Below, piece after piece: positions 35,251-42,456 of a stretch of DNA of 50,285 nt. Where the stretch lies: the NCBI GenBank assembly GCA_029976005.1, contig JARKOQ010000114.1, positions 1 through 50,285 of the forward strand. Direction: 5' to 3'. Numbering within the stretch: the stretch's first letter is position 1; every line of letters begins with the position of its first letter. This DNA comes from Aggregatilineales bacterium. GTDB lineage: Bacteria > Chloroflexota > Anaerolineae > Aggregatilineales > Ch27. The position numbers were made by a program, and so were the translations under genes. A model generated the notes under the pieces. That model was not told where the DNA came from and searched no databases. It saw only the letters and a list, made by a program, of their open reading frames with translations.

Positions 35251-35703
35251 TCAGCGGCCCGACAACATTTCTCGAACGATCTCGTTCACGAGTTTTCCAT
35301 CGGCCTGCCCCTTGACCTTGGGCATCAGGACCTTCATGACGTTGCCCATGTCCTTGGGAGAAGTCGCCCCCGCTTCCGCGATGGCCGCCGCCACCAGATC
35401 GCGGATCGCTTCTGGCGTGAGCTGGCGGGGGAGGTAGGCTTCCAGGATTTCCAGCTCGATCCGGACTTCCGCGGCGACATCCGCCCGTCCGAGCGAGACA
35501 GCTTCATCGATTGACTCGCGGCGCGATTTGGCCTCCCGCAGCAGGATCGCGGCAACTTCCTCCGGGTTGAGAGTCACCCGGCGATCGATCTCTTCCTGTT
35601 TGATGGCGTTCAATGCCATCCGGATAACGCCCAGCTTCACCTTGTCCTGGGCGCGCATGGCATCTTTCATGTCCGCCTGAAGTTTCGCACGAGGGTCATC
35701 CAT
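35251..35703 (-). CDS. yqeY: GatB/YqeY domain-containing protein
   Basis: Cytosolic 150-residue protein with the YqeY fold: KLQADMKDAMRAQDKVKLGVIRMALNA at the N-terminus and KVKGQADGKLVNEIVREML at the C-terminus. The domain occurs as the tail of GatB amidotransferases and free in many bacteria, where it is thought to bind tRNA; its precise job is unknown. AAAGGAT precedes the ATG. It is the first gene of the yqeY-pgpH-ybeY-dgkA run. In Bacilli yqeY lies in the same neighbourhood, after rpsU and before phoH. Confidence 0.92.
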   Translation of the reverse strand: MDDPRAKLQADMKDAMRAQDKVKLGVIRMALNAIKQEEIDRRVTLNPEEVAAILLREAKSRRESIDEAVSLGRADVAAEVRIELEILEAYLPRQLTPEAIRDLVAAAIAEAGATSPKDMGNVMKVLMPKVKGQADGKLVNEIVREMLSGR

Positions 35704-35732
35704 GATCGTTATCCTTTGAGCTGCATAAATCC

Positions 35733-35741
35733 ATTATAGCA
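35733..35741 (-). promoter_or_regulatory. Extended -10 promoter of the yqeY-dgkA run
   Basis: On the minus strand TGCTATAAT, a perfect extended -10 element, lies 30 bases ahead of the yqeY ATG. No clear -35 box is present, which extended -10 promoters do not need. Confidence 0.55.
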
Positions 35742-35795
35742 GGGCTGCATCGCCCCATCTCCCCGGCCGATAAGGCGTCCGACACGTCCCAGCGA

Positions 35796-36581
35796 TCACA
35801 TGCCCGTGAAATCTTCTTCACAGCGATACGGGACCGCCGGAGTCGCCTGCGGGCCGCACACCACTACATTGTCGAAGTTCACCCGCACGCCCTGCTGGTC
35901 GAAGCTGCGCGCGGCGAACCCGATCCGGCCGGAAGCGAACGAGGCATCCACCAGACTCCACGTCACGGCTTGCGCCGACCACTGACCTTGCTGATCCCCC
36001 GCCCCGACCTGGCATTCCCCCGGCACGGCCGGATTCCAGATGGTCAGGCACAGCGGAACCGTGATGTCATTAATCAGGAACGTGAACGTATCCCCCTGGC
36101 CGATGATGCGAATGGTATTCGTCGCCTGTCCCTGCACGATCGCCGGGGAGGAAGCCCAATCGCTGAGTACCTCGTCGACGCCGTTCAGACGCCGGATCAC
36201 CTGATAATATCCATCCCCGCTGATCAGAAACGCATAGTAGTTGTCGTTGTTCTGGTGGCGGAAGACCATGCCAAAGCCGTTGTCATCCGGCCCGCCAACC
36301 TGGGTCGTCTCCACGATGGCGTCGAAATCCCCAAAGTATCGATCCAGCAGCGTGAAAGCACCCTGCTGCGGCGCGTCCACCACAATCTCAAGCGCCGGAT
36401 CGACCCCCGTGTCCACGATCTGGGCCGCCATCTCCCCGGCATAGAGCTGCCAGTCCTCATTGAATGCGTCGAAGGTAGAGACGTACAACAGTTGGCCCGG
36501 CCGCGCCTCTGGAACATCTGGCCCACAGGCTGCGAGCGCGATTGACGCGATCAACACGAAGAAAATAGTCCGACCACGCAC
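35796..36581 (-). CDS. Lipoprotein with concanavalin-like/LamG-type domain
   Basis: A 261-residue predicted lipoprotein: basic N-terminus, hydrophobic FFVLIASIALA and lipobox ALAAC. The mature region has a beta-jellyroll layout with STFDAFNEDWQLY, GFGMVFRHQNNDNYYAFLIS and RIGFAARSFDQQGVRVNFDNV, like the LamG/concanavalin-type domains of secreted bacterial proteins. Cys residues late in the protein (CLTIWN, CQVG, CGPQ, CEEDF) may form disulfides. GTG 36581 is chosen because AGGAG lies 7 bases before it; an ATG at 36611 exists but has no site. Likely a sugar- or ligand-binding surface protein; function not known. Confidence 0.8.
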   Translation of the reverse strand: MRGRTIFFVLIASIALAACGPDVPEARPGQLLYVSTFDAFNEDWQLYAGEMAAQIVDTGVDPALEIVVDAPQQGAFTLLDRYFGDFDAIVETTQVGGPDDNGFGMVFRHQNNDNYYAFLISGDGYYQVIRRLNGVDEVLSDWASSPAIVQGQATNTIRIIGQGDTFTFLINDITVPLCLTIWNPAVPGECQVGAGDQQGQWSAQAVTWSLVDASFASGRIGFAARSFDQQGVRVNFDNVVVCGPQATPAVPYRCEEDFTGM

Positions 36582-36670
36582 GCGATATCTCCTGACTGCC
36601 TCGGCGAACACGCCGAAATTGTAGCACGCCGGAGAGGATCACCCCACCGCCAATCTCCCGGCGCAGTGGG

Positions 36671-37108
36671 TCATTCCGGGCGAGGCTCCACCCGAAAGGA
36701 GATGCTCCCTACCGGCTGTCCGGCAAGACTCAGATCGATCCGGTAGCTGCCAACCGGCCAGAGATCGTCCGTCCGGTCCAGATCGAAGCCCACGACGTAG
36801 GCGCTCCCAGAACCGATCACCTGATCCTGGAGCGTGATGGGCGTGCCTTCGTACATCCACTGCGCGCTGAGGATGCCGGGCTGGGTAGCGTTCTCGATCC
36901 GCACGGAAAGATGGAAGGTCTCGTCCGGGTAAAAAACCCCGGTCGGCTCAACCGGCTGGTACTGCCCGTCCAGGCTCCGCGCGGTCACCGCCTGGATGCG
37001 GATCGGCTCCGGCTCGATCCGTGCGACCTCCAGGAGCAGCAACGCGCCGCCGCCCAGAATCAGTGTGCCCAGCAGCGCGAGCAGAAAAATCCAATGTGTT
37101 CGACGCAC
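36671..37108 (-). CDS. Small membrane-anchored protein
   Basis: A 145-residue protein with an N-terminal anchor (WIFLLALLGTLILGGGALLLL) and a beta-rich extracellular domain of about 110 residues, with repeating hydrophobic strands (FHLSVRIEN, SAYVVGFDL, SYRIDLSLAG). It starts with GTG 3 bases after the TPR gene's stop, with GGAGGGG as ribosome site, so it is co-translated with it. An Ig-like fold is possible. No family is recognised. Confidence 0.78.
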   Translation of the reverse strand: MRRTHWIFLLALLGTLILGGGALLLLEVARIEPEPIRIQAVTARSLDGQYQPVEPTGVFYPDETFHLSVRIENATQPGILSAQWMYEGTPITLQDQVIGSGSAYVVGFDLDRTDDLWPVGSYRIDLSLAGQPVGSISFRVEPRPE

Positions 37109-37111
37109 CGG

Positions 37112-38422
37112 CTACCCCTCCAGACGCGCCAGGGCGCGCCGGGCCAGCGCGCCGAACCCCTGGGAATCAGGCAGGCTCAGCACCTGGCCGAGCAGGGCTT
37201 CTGCCCCGGCGCTGTTCCCGCCCGCCAGCTCGAGCAGCCCAAGATCGTATAGCGCGCGAGGCGATTGAGGATCGAGCGCCAGCGCCCCGCGCAGCACGTC
37301 CGCCGCCTCCGTGTGCGCGCCGGTCAGGTACAGGCCCCATCCATAGGCGGCCTGCACGTCGGCGTCTTCCGGCAGCCGGGCGGCCGCCTCACGCAGGAGG
37401 GTCAGCCCATTGTCCTCGAGGTTGAAGGCTTCATCCGCATAGAAAAGCGCCAGAATTTTCAGGAATCCAGGCTCCTCCGGCGCAAGCTGCAAGGCCCGCC
37501 GAAACCATTCCTCCGCCGCGGCCAGGTCGCCGCTCGCCTGGTAGGCATAGCCCAGCTCGGCGGCATACGCGGGATTGTCCGGGGCTTGCCGCTGTGCTTC
37601 CAGCAGCGCGGCCAGCGCTTGCGCGCCGTTCCCCTCGATGCGCGCCGCGACGCCCGACAAATACAGCACGAGGCCATCCCCAGGAGCCAGCGCCAGCGCG
37701 CGATCCAGGGCCAGCGAGGCGTCCTTGCCCTGCCGGGCCTGAGCCAGACCCAGGTAAGCCCAGGCCTGGGGAAAATCCGGGGAGAGAATCGCCGCGAGAT
37801 CATAGGCCTGTTCCGCCTGCGCCCAGTGGCCCAGCCGAAGCAAGGCCTCCCCCACGGCAAACGCCTGCATGACCGGCGTCCCGAGCTGGCTATCACTCAG
37901 GGCAGTCCTGAGCGATTCCGCTCCCGTGCCGTACTCCGGATCGTCCAGGGGGACCTGGCCCAGGGAATCGAACGCCTGGCGCGGTGCATACGGGGCCAGA
38001 ATCACGCCCAGCCAGTACGCCGCTTCGGGATCGCCCGGACGGAGACGCAGGAGCGCCTCCAGAGCCTCGCGCGCGGACTGCCACTCGCCGCGCTGGCAAT
38101 GGCGCTGTGCCGCCTGCCGCCACAGGGCTTCGGTATCCGCCTGCCCTGCCGCCGCGTGAAGGTAGGCAGCGGCTGCGTCGCTCCGCCCCAGGGCCGCCTG
38201 GCGCTCCGATTCGGCCGACAGGGCCGCGTCTGGTTGGAGTGTGGAATTTGGCGTGAGGTGTATCGTGGGGACAAGCGTCACGGACGAGCCGCCGTCGGGC
38301 AGAGTGGAGCCACAGCCGGCCGCGACGATACTAATGACAAACAGGACACCGGCCAGAAGACAGCTCAGGCCAGGCGCCCTGTTCGAAAAACGGTCGTCTC
38401 GCAGTTGATCCGTCCGCCTCAT
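37112..38422 (-). CDS. TPR-repeat lipoprotein
   Basis: A 436-residue lipoprotein with lipobox VAAGC after a hydrophobic segment, a Ser/Thr-rich linker, and about ten tetratricopeptide repeats with the usual Trp, Gly, Tyr, Ala, Pro spacing (GEWQSAREALEALLRLRPGD, HWAQAEQAYDLAAILSPDF, GDLAAAEEWFRRALQLAPEE). It acts as a scaffold or adaptor on the outer face of the membrane; partner unknown. Its ATG overlaps the stop of the response regulator (ATGA), and the small anchored protein follows after 3 bases, so the three form one operon. Confidence 0.85.
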   Translation of the reverse strand: MRRTDQLRDDRFSNRAPGLSCLLAGVLFVISIVAAGCGSTLPDGGSSVTLVPTIHLTPNSTLQPDAALSAESERQAALGRSDAAAAYLHAAAGQADTEALWRQAAQRHCQRGEWQSAREALEALLRLRPGDPEAAYWLGVILAPYAPRQAFDSLGQVPLDDPEYGTGAESLRTALSDSQLGTPVMQAFAVGEALLRLGHWAQAEQAYDLAAILSPDFPQAWAYLGLAQARQGKDASLALDRALALAPGDGLVLYLSGVAARIEGNGAQALAALLEAQRQAPDNPAYAAELGYAYQASGDLAAAEEWFRRALQLAPEEPGFLKILALFYADEAFNLEDNGLTLLREAAARLPEDADVQAAYGWGLYLTGAHTEAADVLRGALALDPQSPRALYDLGLLELAGGNSAGAEALLGQVLSLPDSQGFGALARRALARLEG

Positions 38423-39000
38423 CCCGATCGGGGATCGCCTTCTCCGGCCGCCGAGGAAGGCGCGTCGAAATCACGATCGATGCCTTCCATCAGCTTCGCC
38501 ACGAAATCCGGCAGGGGCGCGGTGGCAAGCTGGCCGCCTTCATCCGGCCGGTCGCGCATCGCGAGCGCCTTTCCGACGACATCCTCGACTTCGTCGGTCG
38601 TGAACGGCTTGACCAGATAACCCTGCACCCCCTGCAATTTGCCCATCAGCCGGTTAGCGGGATCGCCATGGGCCGTGATCACGACCACCACCGGAAGTTT
38701 CGTGACGTCCCCCTCCCGGATCGCATCGAGCAGCTTCCAGCCGGTTTTGTCGGGCAGACCAATGTCCAGCAGGATCACGTCCGGACGCTCCGCCTCGTAG
38801 ACCGTCAGCGCCCGGTCGACGTGCGTCTCGCGGAAAGCCCGCATGTTGATGCGTTCGAGCGTGACCGCGATCACTTCCGCCAGTTCGGTCGTGTCCTCCA
38901 CGATCAATACCTTGTGCGACTCGTGGATCGCGGTTCCTGGCGCAGGTGCAGGGCTACTCTTCGGAGCCGTCTTGGCCCCACGCTGCTTGGCATCGACCAT
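38419..39000 (-). CDS. Response regulator (receiver domain, no DNA-binding output)
   Basis: A 193-residue protein with a receiver domain: acidic pair in LIVEDT, phospho-acceptor Asp in ILLDIGLPDKTG, Thr in VITAHG and Lys in LVKPFT. The N-terminal 30 residues are basic and Pro/Ala-rich, and a C-terminal tail of about 45 residues follows without any DNA-binding domain. It may act by protein contact. ATG 39000 follows GAGGGT; an earlier start would have no site. It overlaps the TPR lipoprotein by four bases, an unusual partner for a receiver-only protein. Confidence 0.85.
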   Translation of the reverse strand: MVDAKQRGAKTAPKSSPAPAPGTAIHESHKVLIVEDTTELAEVIAVTLERINMRAFRETHVDRALTVYEAERPDVILLDIGLPDKTGWKLLDAIREGDVTKLPVVVVITAHGDPANRLMGKLQGVQGYLVKPFTTDEVEDVVGKALAMRDRPDEGGQLATAPLPDFVAKLMEGIDRDFDAPSSAAGEGDPRSG

Positions 39001-39174
39001 TGATCTACCCTCGGCATGTCCAATCGTTTTCATGAAGACAACCACCAACCCGCCTCACCCAGATCATCATCCCCTGCGTTGCCGGGGAACACCGGCTCGA
39101 ATCTCCGGGGGGCACGTTCGAGATCAGCTGCCCCGGCTCGGATCATTCACAGCCTACCCACGCACATTAGCTTG

Positions 39175-39183
39175 ATTATAGCA
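39175..39183 (-). promoter_or_regulatory. Extended -10 promoter of the response regulator-TPR operon
   Basis: On the minus strand TGCTATAAT lies 170 bases ahead of the start at 39000, with a leader of about that length. Same element as found ahead of yqeY. Confidence 0.5.
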
Positions 39184-39320
39184 CATGCCAGACTCGCGAC
39201 CGCAACGATAAGCTCATGACCGCGAGGCAAGTGCTGCGCCGTCTGTCAATTCCAAGCGCTTTTCCCCGGCGATGCGTGCCGTCCTTGCTGTGCCGACCCT
39301 GCATCCTCGCGGATTAACGA

Positions 39321-39348
39321 TTGACATTTACAGGGGAGCCGCTACAAT
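39321..39348 (+). promoter_or_regulatory. Promoter of tRNA-Phe
   Basis: Perfect -35 TTGACA (39321-39326) and -10 TACAAT (39343-39348), 16 bases apart. The predicted start is about 8 bases before the tRNA. Confidence 0.8.
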
Positions 39349-39362
39349 ACAAATCGTGGTTA

Positions 39363-39438
39363 GCCGAGGTAGCTCAGTTGGTAGAGCACTTGACTGAAAA
39401 TCAAGGGGTCACCAGTTCAAGTCTGGTCCTCGGCACCA
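39363..39438 (+). tRNA. tRNA-Phe (GAA)
   Basis: Complete 76-base cloverleaf. The acceptor stem GCCGAGG pairs with CCTCGGC; D-arm GCTC/GAGC; anticodon stem CTTGA/TCAAG with loop CTGAAAA and anticodon GAA at 39396-39398; T-arm ACCAG/CTGGT with loop TTCAAGT. CCA is encoded at the 3' end. Flanked by its own promoter and terminator. Confidence 0.98.
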
Positions 39439-39440
39439 AA

Positions 39441-39475
39441 AAAGACCGGTTCTTCACGAGCCGGTCTTTGTTATT
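39441..39475 (+). terminator. Rho-independent terminator of tRNA-Phe
   Basis: AAAGACCGG at 39441-39449 pairs with CCGGTCTTT at 39461-39469, extended by three inner pairs around a short loop, followed by GTTATT. It starts three bases after the CCA end. Confidence 0.88.
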
Positions 39476-39635
39476 GGCCCCCCTTCAGAACGCCCCCCGG
39501 ACCGTCATAACGGACTTACGGCCTGCCCCGCCCGCCGCCACGAATATGACAAAATGCCCGACAATTCGAGAACATCGTCAGCCGAGTTCCATCTTAAGAT
39601 AAGCGTAGCGGGTTTTGAGCGCTTCCCTTTAGGCT

Positions 39636-39664
39636 TTGACAAAATTCATGAAATCGAATATGCT
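39636..39664 (+). promoter_or_regulatory. Promoter of the hydrogenase operon
   Basis: Perfect TTGACA (39636-39641) and TATGCT (39659-39664, 4 of 6), spaced by 17 bases. The predicted start is about 39671, leaving a leader of some 120 bases before the first hydrogenase gene. Confidence 0.6.
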
Positions 39665-39672
39665 CAACCTCC

Positions 39673-39688
39673 TGTGAATTATTTCACA
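39673..39688 (+). promoter_or_regulatory. CRP/FNR-family operator (TGTGA-N6-TCACA)
   Basis: A perfect dyad TGTGA-ATTATT-TCACA, the consensus of CRP-type regulators. It lies immediately after the predicted transcription start, so it would suit repression of that promoter, or activation of another start near 39722. No CRP/FNR gene lies in the window. Confidence 0.65.
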
Positions 39689-39794
39689 ATTTTTGTCGGT
39701 TTTGCGCGGCCTGAATTCCCATTCAGGGTGGCTCAAAAGGGGGGCATCCCCCTGTCCTTTAACCAGGCGTCCCCGTAGATGGAGTTGACCCGCC

Positions 39795-40850
39795 ATGAGC
39801 TTCAGAATCATGCCGAAAGCCGCTGTACCCGATTGGATCACCTGGCTGAGGTCGCGCTATCGCGTCGTCGGCCCCAGGCAGCTCAAGGATCAGTTCGTCT
39901 TTGACGAGATCAACTCTCCGGACGAACTCTCCCTGGACTACCCCACCTCCATTCTTCCCCCAAAGAAGTACCTGCTGCCCCCAACCGAAGAGCTGTTCCA
40001 GTTCACCACCAAAGGGATGCATACCAAGGCCAGCCTGGAACCCCGCCCGACGGTCATCATGGGGGTTCATACCTGCGATATGCATGCGATCCAGCTTCTG
40101 GATCGAGTTCATAACACCGGCTATGCCGACCAGCACTACCAGGCCCGCCGCCAGAATACCTACCTCGTCAGCATCGAGTGCCTCAATCCATGCACCGAGC
40201 ATTCCTTCTGCAAGGACATGGGAACCCTGAGCGTGCCGGAGAATTTCGACCTGCACCTGACCGATCTCGGCGACGAATACGGGGTGGACATCGGCTCTGA
40301 AAAAGGCGAGGAGTTGCTGCGGGGATTCGCCTCCGTGTGGGACCCCACCGAGGAAGACTACCGCCACGTCAATCAGGTCATGGCGGAAAAATGGCCGCGT
40401 TTCTCCTACCGCTTCAATTTCGACGTTACCGAGCTGCCCGATCTCCTGGCCCTGAGCACCAAAAGCTCCTACTGGAACGAGCTGGGCGACCTCTGCCTGG
40501 GCTGCGGGATGTGCACCAAGGTCTGCCCCACCTGCTACTGCTTCAACGTGAAGGACGAGGTCGACCTCAGCCTGACCGAAGGCCACCGCGTGCGCATCTG
40601 GGACTCCTGCCAGGTGGACGAATTCGCCCTCGTGGCGGGCGGCCATAACTTCCGCTCGACCCGTGCCCTGCGCCAGCGCCATCGCTTCTTCCGCAAGGGC
40701 AAGTACCAGTTGGAAGCCTATGGCCTGATCGGGTGTGTCGGCTGCGGCCGCTGCGCGGCGGCCTGCCTGGTCCACATCACCCCGGTCAAAACCTTCAACG
40801 AACTGTACCGGCGCCACAAGCAAGGTGAAGCCGTGGAGGCGCAGTCATGA
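39795..40850 (+). CDS. Group 3b [NiFe]-hydrogenase beta subunit (Fe-S electron-transfer)
   Basis: Electron-transfer subunit of 351 residues, matching HydB of the soluble sulfhydrogenase of Pyrococcus and AsrA-type proteins. Two 4Fe-4S motifs are seen: CLGCGMCTKVCPTCYC (about residues 234-249) and CVGCGRCAAAC near the C-terminus. The N-terminal half holds MGVHTCDMHAIQLLD and CLNPCTEHSFCKDMG. It passes electrons between the gamma flavoprotein and the delta subunit. It opens a run of four hydrogenase genes in the order beta-gamma-delta-alpha, the same order as in Pyrococcus, and overlaps the next gene by four bases (ATGA). Cytosolic; the enzyme couples H2 to NAD(P)H. Confidence 0.93.
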   Translation: MSFRIMPKAAVPDWITWLRSRYRVVGPRQLKDQFVFDEINSPDELSLDYPTSILPPKKYLLPPTEELFQFTTKGMHTKASLEPRPTVIMGVHTCDMHAIQLLDRVHNTGYADQHYQARRQNTYLVSIECLNPCTEHSFCKDMGTLSVPENFDLHLTDLGDEYGVDIGSEKGEELLRGFASVWDPTEEDYRHVNQVMAEKWPRFSYRFNFDVTELPDLLALSTKSSYWNELGDLCLGCGMCTKVCPTCYCFNVKDEVDLSLTEGHRVRIWDSCQVDEFALVAGGHNFRSTRALRQRHRFFRKGKYQLEAYGLIGCVGCGRCAAACLVHITPVKTFNELYRRHKQGEAVEAQS

Positions 40851-41701
40851 CCACACTCCTCAAGGAAACCCTGGACAGCCAGTCGATCTACATGCCGACC
40901 CCGGCCCGGATCGTCGACACGGTGGAACTGACCGACCTGGAAAAGGTCTTCAAGCTCAAGCTCCCCAGCGGATTCGAGCTGAATCACCGCCCCGGCCAGT
41001 TCGTGCAGATTTCGGTGCTGGGCATCGGCGAAGCGCCGATCAGCATTTGCTCCTCGCCCAGCCGCAGCACCGGCGGCACCTTTGAGATCTGCGTGCGGCG
41101 CGTGGGCAACGTGACCAACGCCATGCATGCCCTCAAGCCGGGCGCGTTGATCGGGGTGCGCGGCCCCTTCGGGCGCGGCTTCCCGATCGAGCGCTTCCGG
41201 GGTAAGGATATCCTGTTCGTCCCCGGCGGCCTGGGGCTGGCTCCCCTGCGCTCCCTGATCAACGAGGTGCTCGACGAGCGCGGCAAGTACGGCCGGATCA
41301 TCATCCTGTACGGATCGCGCTCGCCCAAGGACCTGCTTTTCCAGGCGGAACTCAAGGAATGGCAGCGGCGCGCCGATATCGAATGCCATGTCACTGTGGA
41401 CCGGCCTGATGAGAACTGGACCGGCAACGTGGGCGTCATCACCACCCTGTTCCCCAAGGTGACCATTCACCCCCGCAACATGGTATCGGTGGTCGTCGGC
41501 CCGCCGGTCATGTATCGCTACGTGCTGATGGAACTGCTCGGCAAGGGCATTGCCGAGGGCAACATCTGGTTCAGCTTTGAACGGCGCATGAAGTGCGGTG
41601 TGGGCAAGTGTGGGCACTGCCAGATGCATCATATCTACACCTGTCAGGAAGGGCCGGCCTTCTCGTACGCCGAGATCAAACACCTTGAGGAGGCGCTCTA
41701 A
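40847..41701 (+). CDS. Group 3b [NiFe]-hydrogenase gamma subunit (FAD/NAD(P) oxidoreductase)
   Basis: Flavoprotein of 284 residues in the ferredoxin-NADP reductase/PyrK-like family. The FAD site is in RPGQFVQISVLG and APISICSS, the NAD(P) site in LFVPGGLGLAPLRSLI and ILYGSRSPKDLLF. A C-terminal 2Fe-2S motif is MKCGVGKCGHCQM...YTCQEG. It is the NAD(P)H-handling end of the hydrogenase. The start overlaps the beta stop, and its TAA shares one base with the delta ATG (TAATG), so translation is coupled on both sides. Confidence 0.94.
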   Translation: MTTLLKETLDSQSIYMPTPARIVDTVELTDLEKVFKLKLPSGFELNHRPGQFVQISVLGIGEAPISICSSPSRSTGGTFEICVRRVGNVTNAMHALKPGALIGVRGPFGRGFPIERFRGKDILFVPGGLGLAPLRSLINEVLDERGKYGRIIILYGSRSPKDLLFQAELKEWQRRADIECHVTVDRPDENWTGNVGVITTLFPKVTIHPRNMVSVVVGPPVMYRYVLMELLGKGIAEGNIWFSFERRMKCGVGKCGHCQMHHIYTCQEGPAFSYAEIKHLEEAL

Positions 41702-42456
41702 TGTCCCCCAAACCCACCGTCGCCTTTTTTGAGTTCACCAGTTGCGAGGGCTGCCAGCTCACCGTTGTGGACTCGCTCCAGGATCACCCGGAGCTTCTGG
41801 ACGCGATCGATATCGTCCAGTTCCGCGAGGCCATGAGCGAGAAGAGCGACTCCTACCAGATCGCCTTCATCGAAGGCTCCTGCACCCGCCCCAGCGACGA
41901 AGCCAAGATTCGCGCCATCCGGGAGAAAGCGGCCATCGTCGTCGCGCTGGGCGCCTGCGCCCATCTGGGTGGGATCAATGCCATTCGCAACCGCAGCGAC
42001 ATGCAGGAAGTGCGCGAATACGTCTATGGCGACAAGGCCAACTGGTTCCCGACCTACGAACCGCGCCCCATCTCCGCGATCATCAAGGTCGACGCCGTGC
42101 TTCCGGGCTGCCCCATCGATCGCAATGAGCTGGTCAAGGCCGTGACCCACCTGCTTCAAGGCCGGATGCCGCAGATCCCGGATCAGCCCATGTGCATCGA
42201 GTGCAAGCTGAAGGAAAACGTGTGTGTCTACACCCAGGGCAAGGTCTGCCTGGGGCCAATCACCCTGGCCGGCTGCGATGCGATCTGCCCGACCTACGGT
42301 GACGGCTGCGAAGGCTGCCGCGGCACGATCTCCAATCCCAACTTCCAGTCACTGCGAGAAGTCATGCTCGAACACGGCGTGAGCGAAGAAGAGATCGAAT
42401 CCCGCCTGACGATGTTCATGACCAACCAGATCCTGGCGATGGCAAAGGCGCAATGA
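41701..42456 (+). CDS. Group 3b [NiFe]-hydrogenase delta (small) subunit
   Basis: Hydrogenase small subunit of 251 residues. The proximal cluster cysteines begin at EFTSCEGCQLTVVD and continue with CTRPSDE, ALGACAHLGG and LPGCPID. Further cysteines in MCIECKLKENVCVY, GKVCLGPITLAGCDAICP and CEGCRG hold medial and distal clusters. No signal peptide, so the enzyme is cytosolic, as for group 3b. Overlaps the alpha gene by four bases. Confidence 0.95.
   Translation: MSPKPTVAFFEFTSCEGCQLTVVDSLQDHPELLDAIDIVQFREAMSEKSDSYQIAFIEGSCTRPSDEAKIRAIREKAAIVVALGACAHLGGINAIRNRSDMQEVREYVYGDKANWFPTYEPRPISAIIKVDAVLPGCPIDRNELVKAVTHLLQGRMPQIPDQPMCIECKLKENVCVYTQGKVCLGPITLAGCDAICPTYGDGCEGCRGTISNPNFQSLREVMLEHGVSEEEIESRLTMFMTNQILAMAKAQ

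Larger units (their letters stand above)
39001..39362. other. Intergenic region between response regulator and tRNA-Phe
   Basis: This 362-base gap holds two promoters in opposite directions (listed separately), and a leader of about 170 bases ahead of the response regulator start on the minus strand. GC-rich inverted segments around 39075-39105 could form hairpins in that leader. No gene is supported here. Confidence 0.6.
39439..39794. other. Leader region of the hydrogenase operon
   Basis: The 356 bases between tRNA-Phe and the hydrogenase genes hold the tRNA terminator, a sigma70-type promoter and a CRP/FNR-type operator (listed separately). The part from 39590 to 39700 is visibly AT-richer than its surroundings. 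The nonamer TGACAAAAT occurs twice, at 39547 and 39637. No gene is supported here; short open frames overlapping the tRNA or the promoter are not credible. Confidence 0.6.

Noticed and set aside
33042-35315. Long plus-strand open frame across pgpH
   Set aside because: It is antisense to pgpH, which has a clear domain pattern, and gives a low-complexity His/Gln/Arg protein.
39591-39600. Palindrome ATCTTAAGAT in the hydrogenase leader
   Set aside because: It is only 10 bases and expected by chance at this length; no link to a known regulator.
39321-39602. Open frame spanning tRNA-Phe
   Set aside because: It overlaps a complete tRNA with its promoter and terminator.
39554-39778. Small open frame in the hydrogenase leader
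   Set aside because: No ribosome site, no domain, and it covers the promoter and operator.
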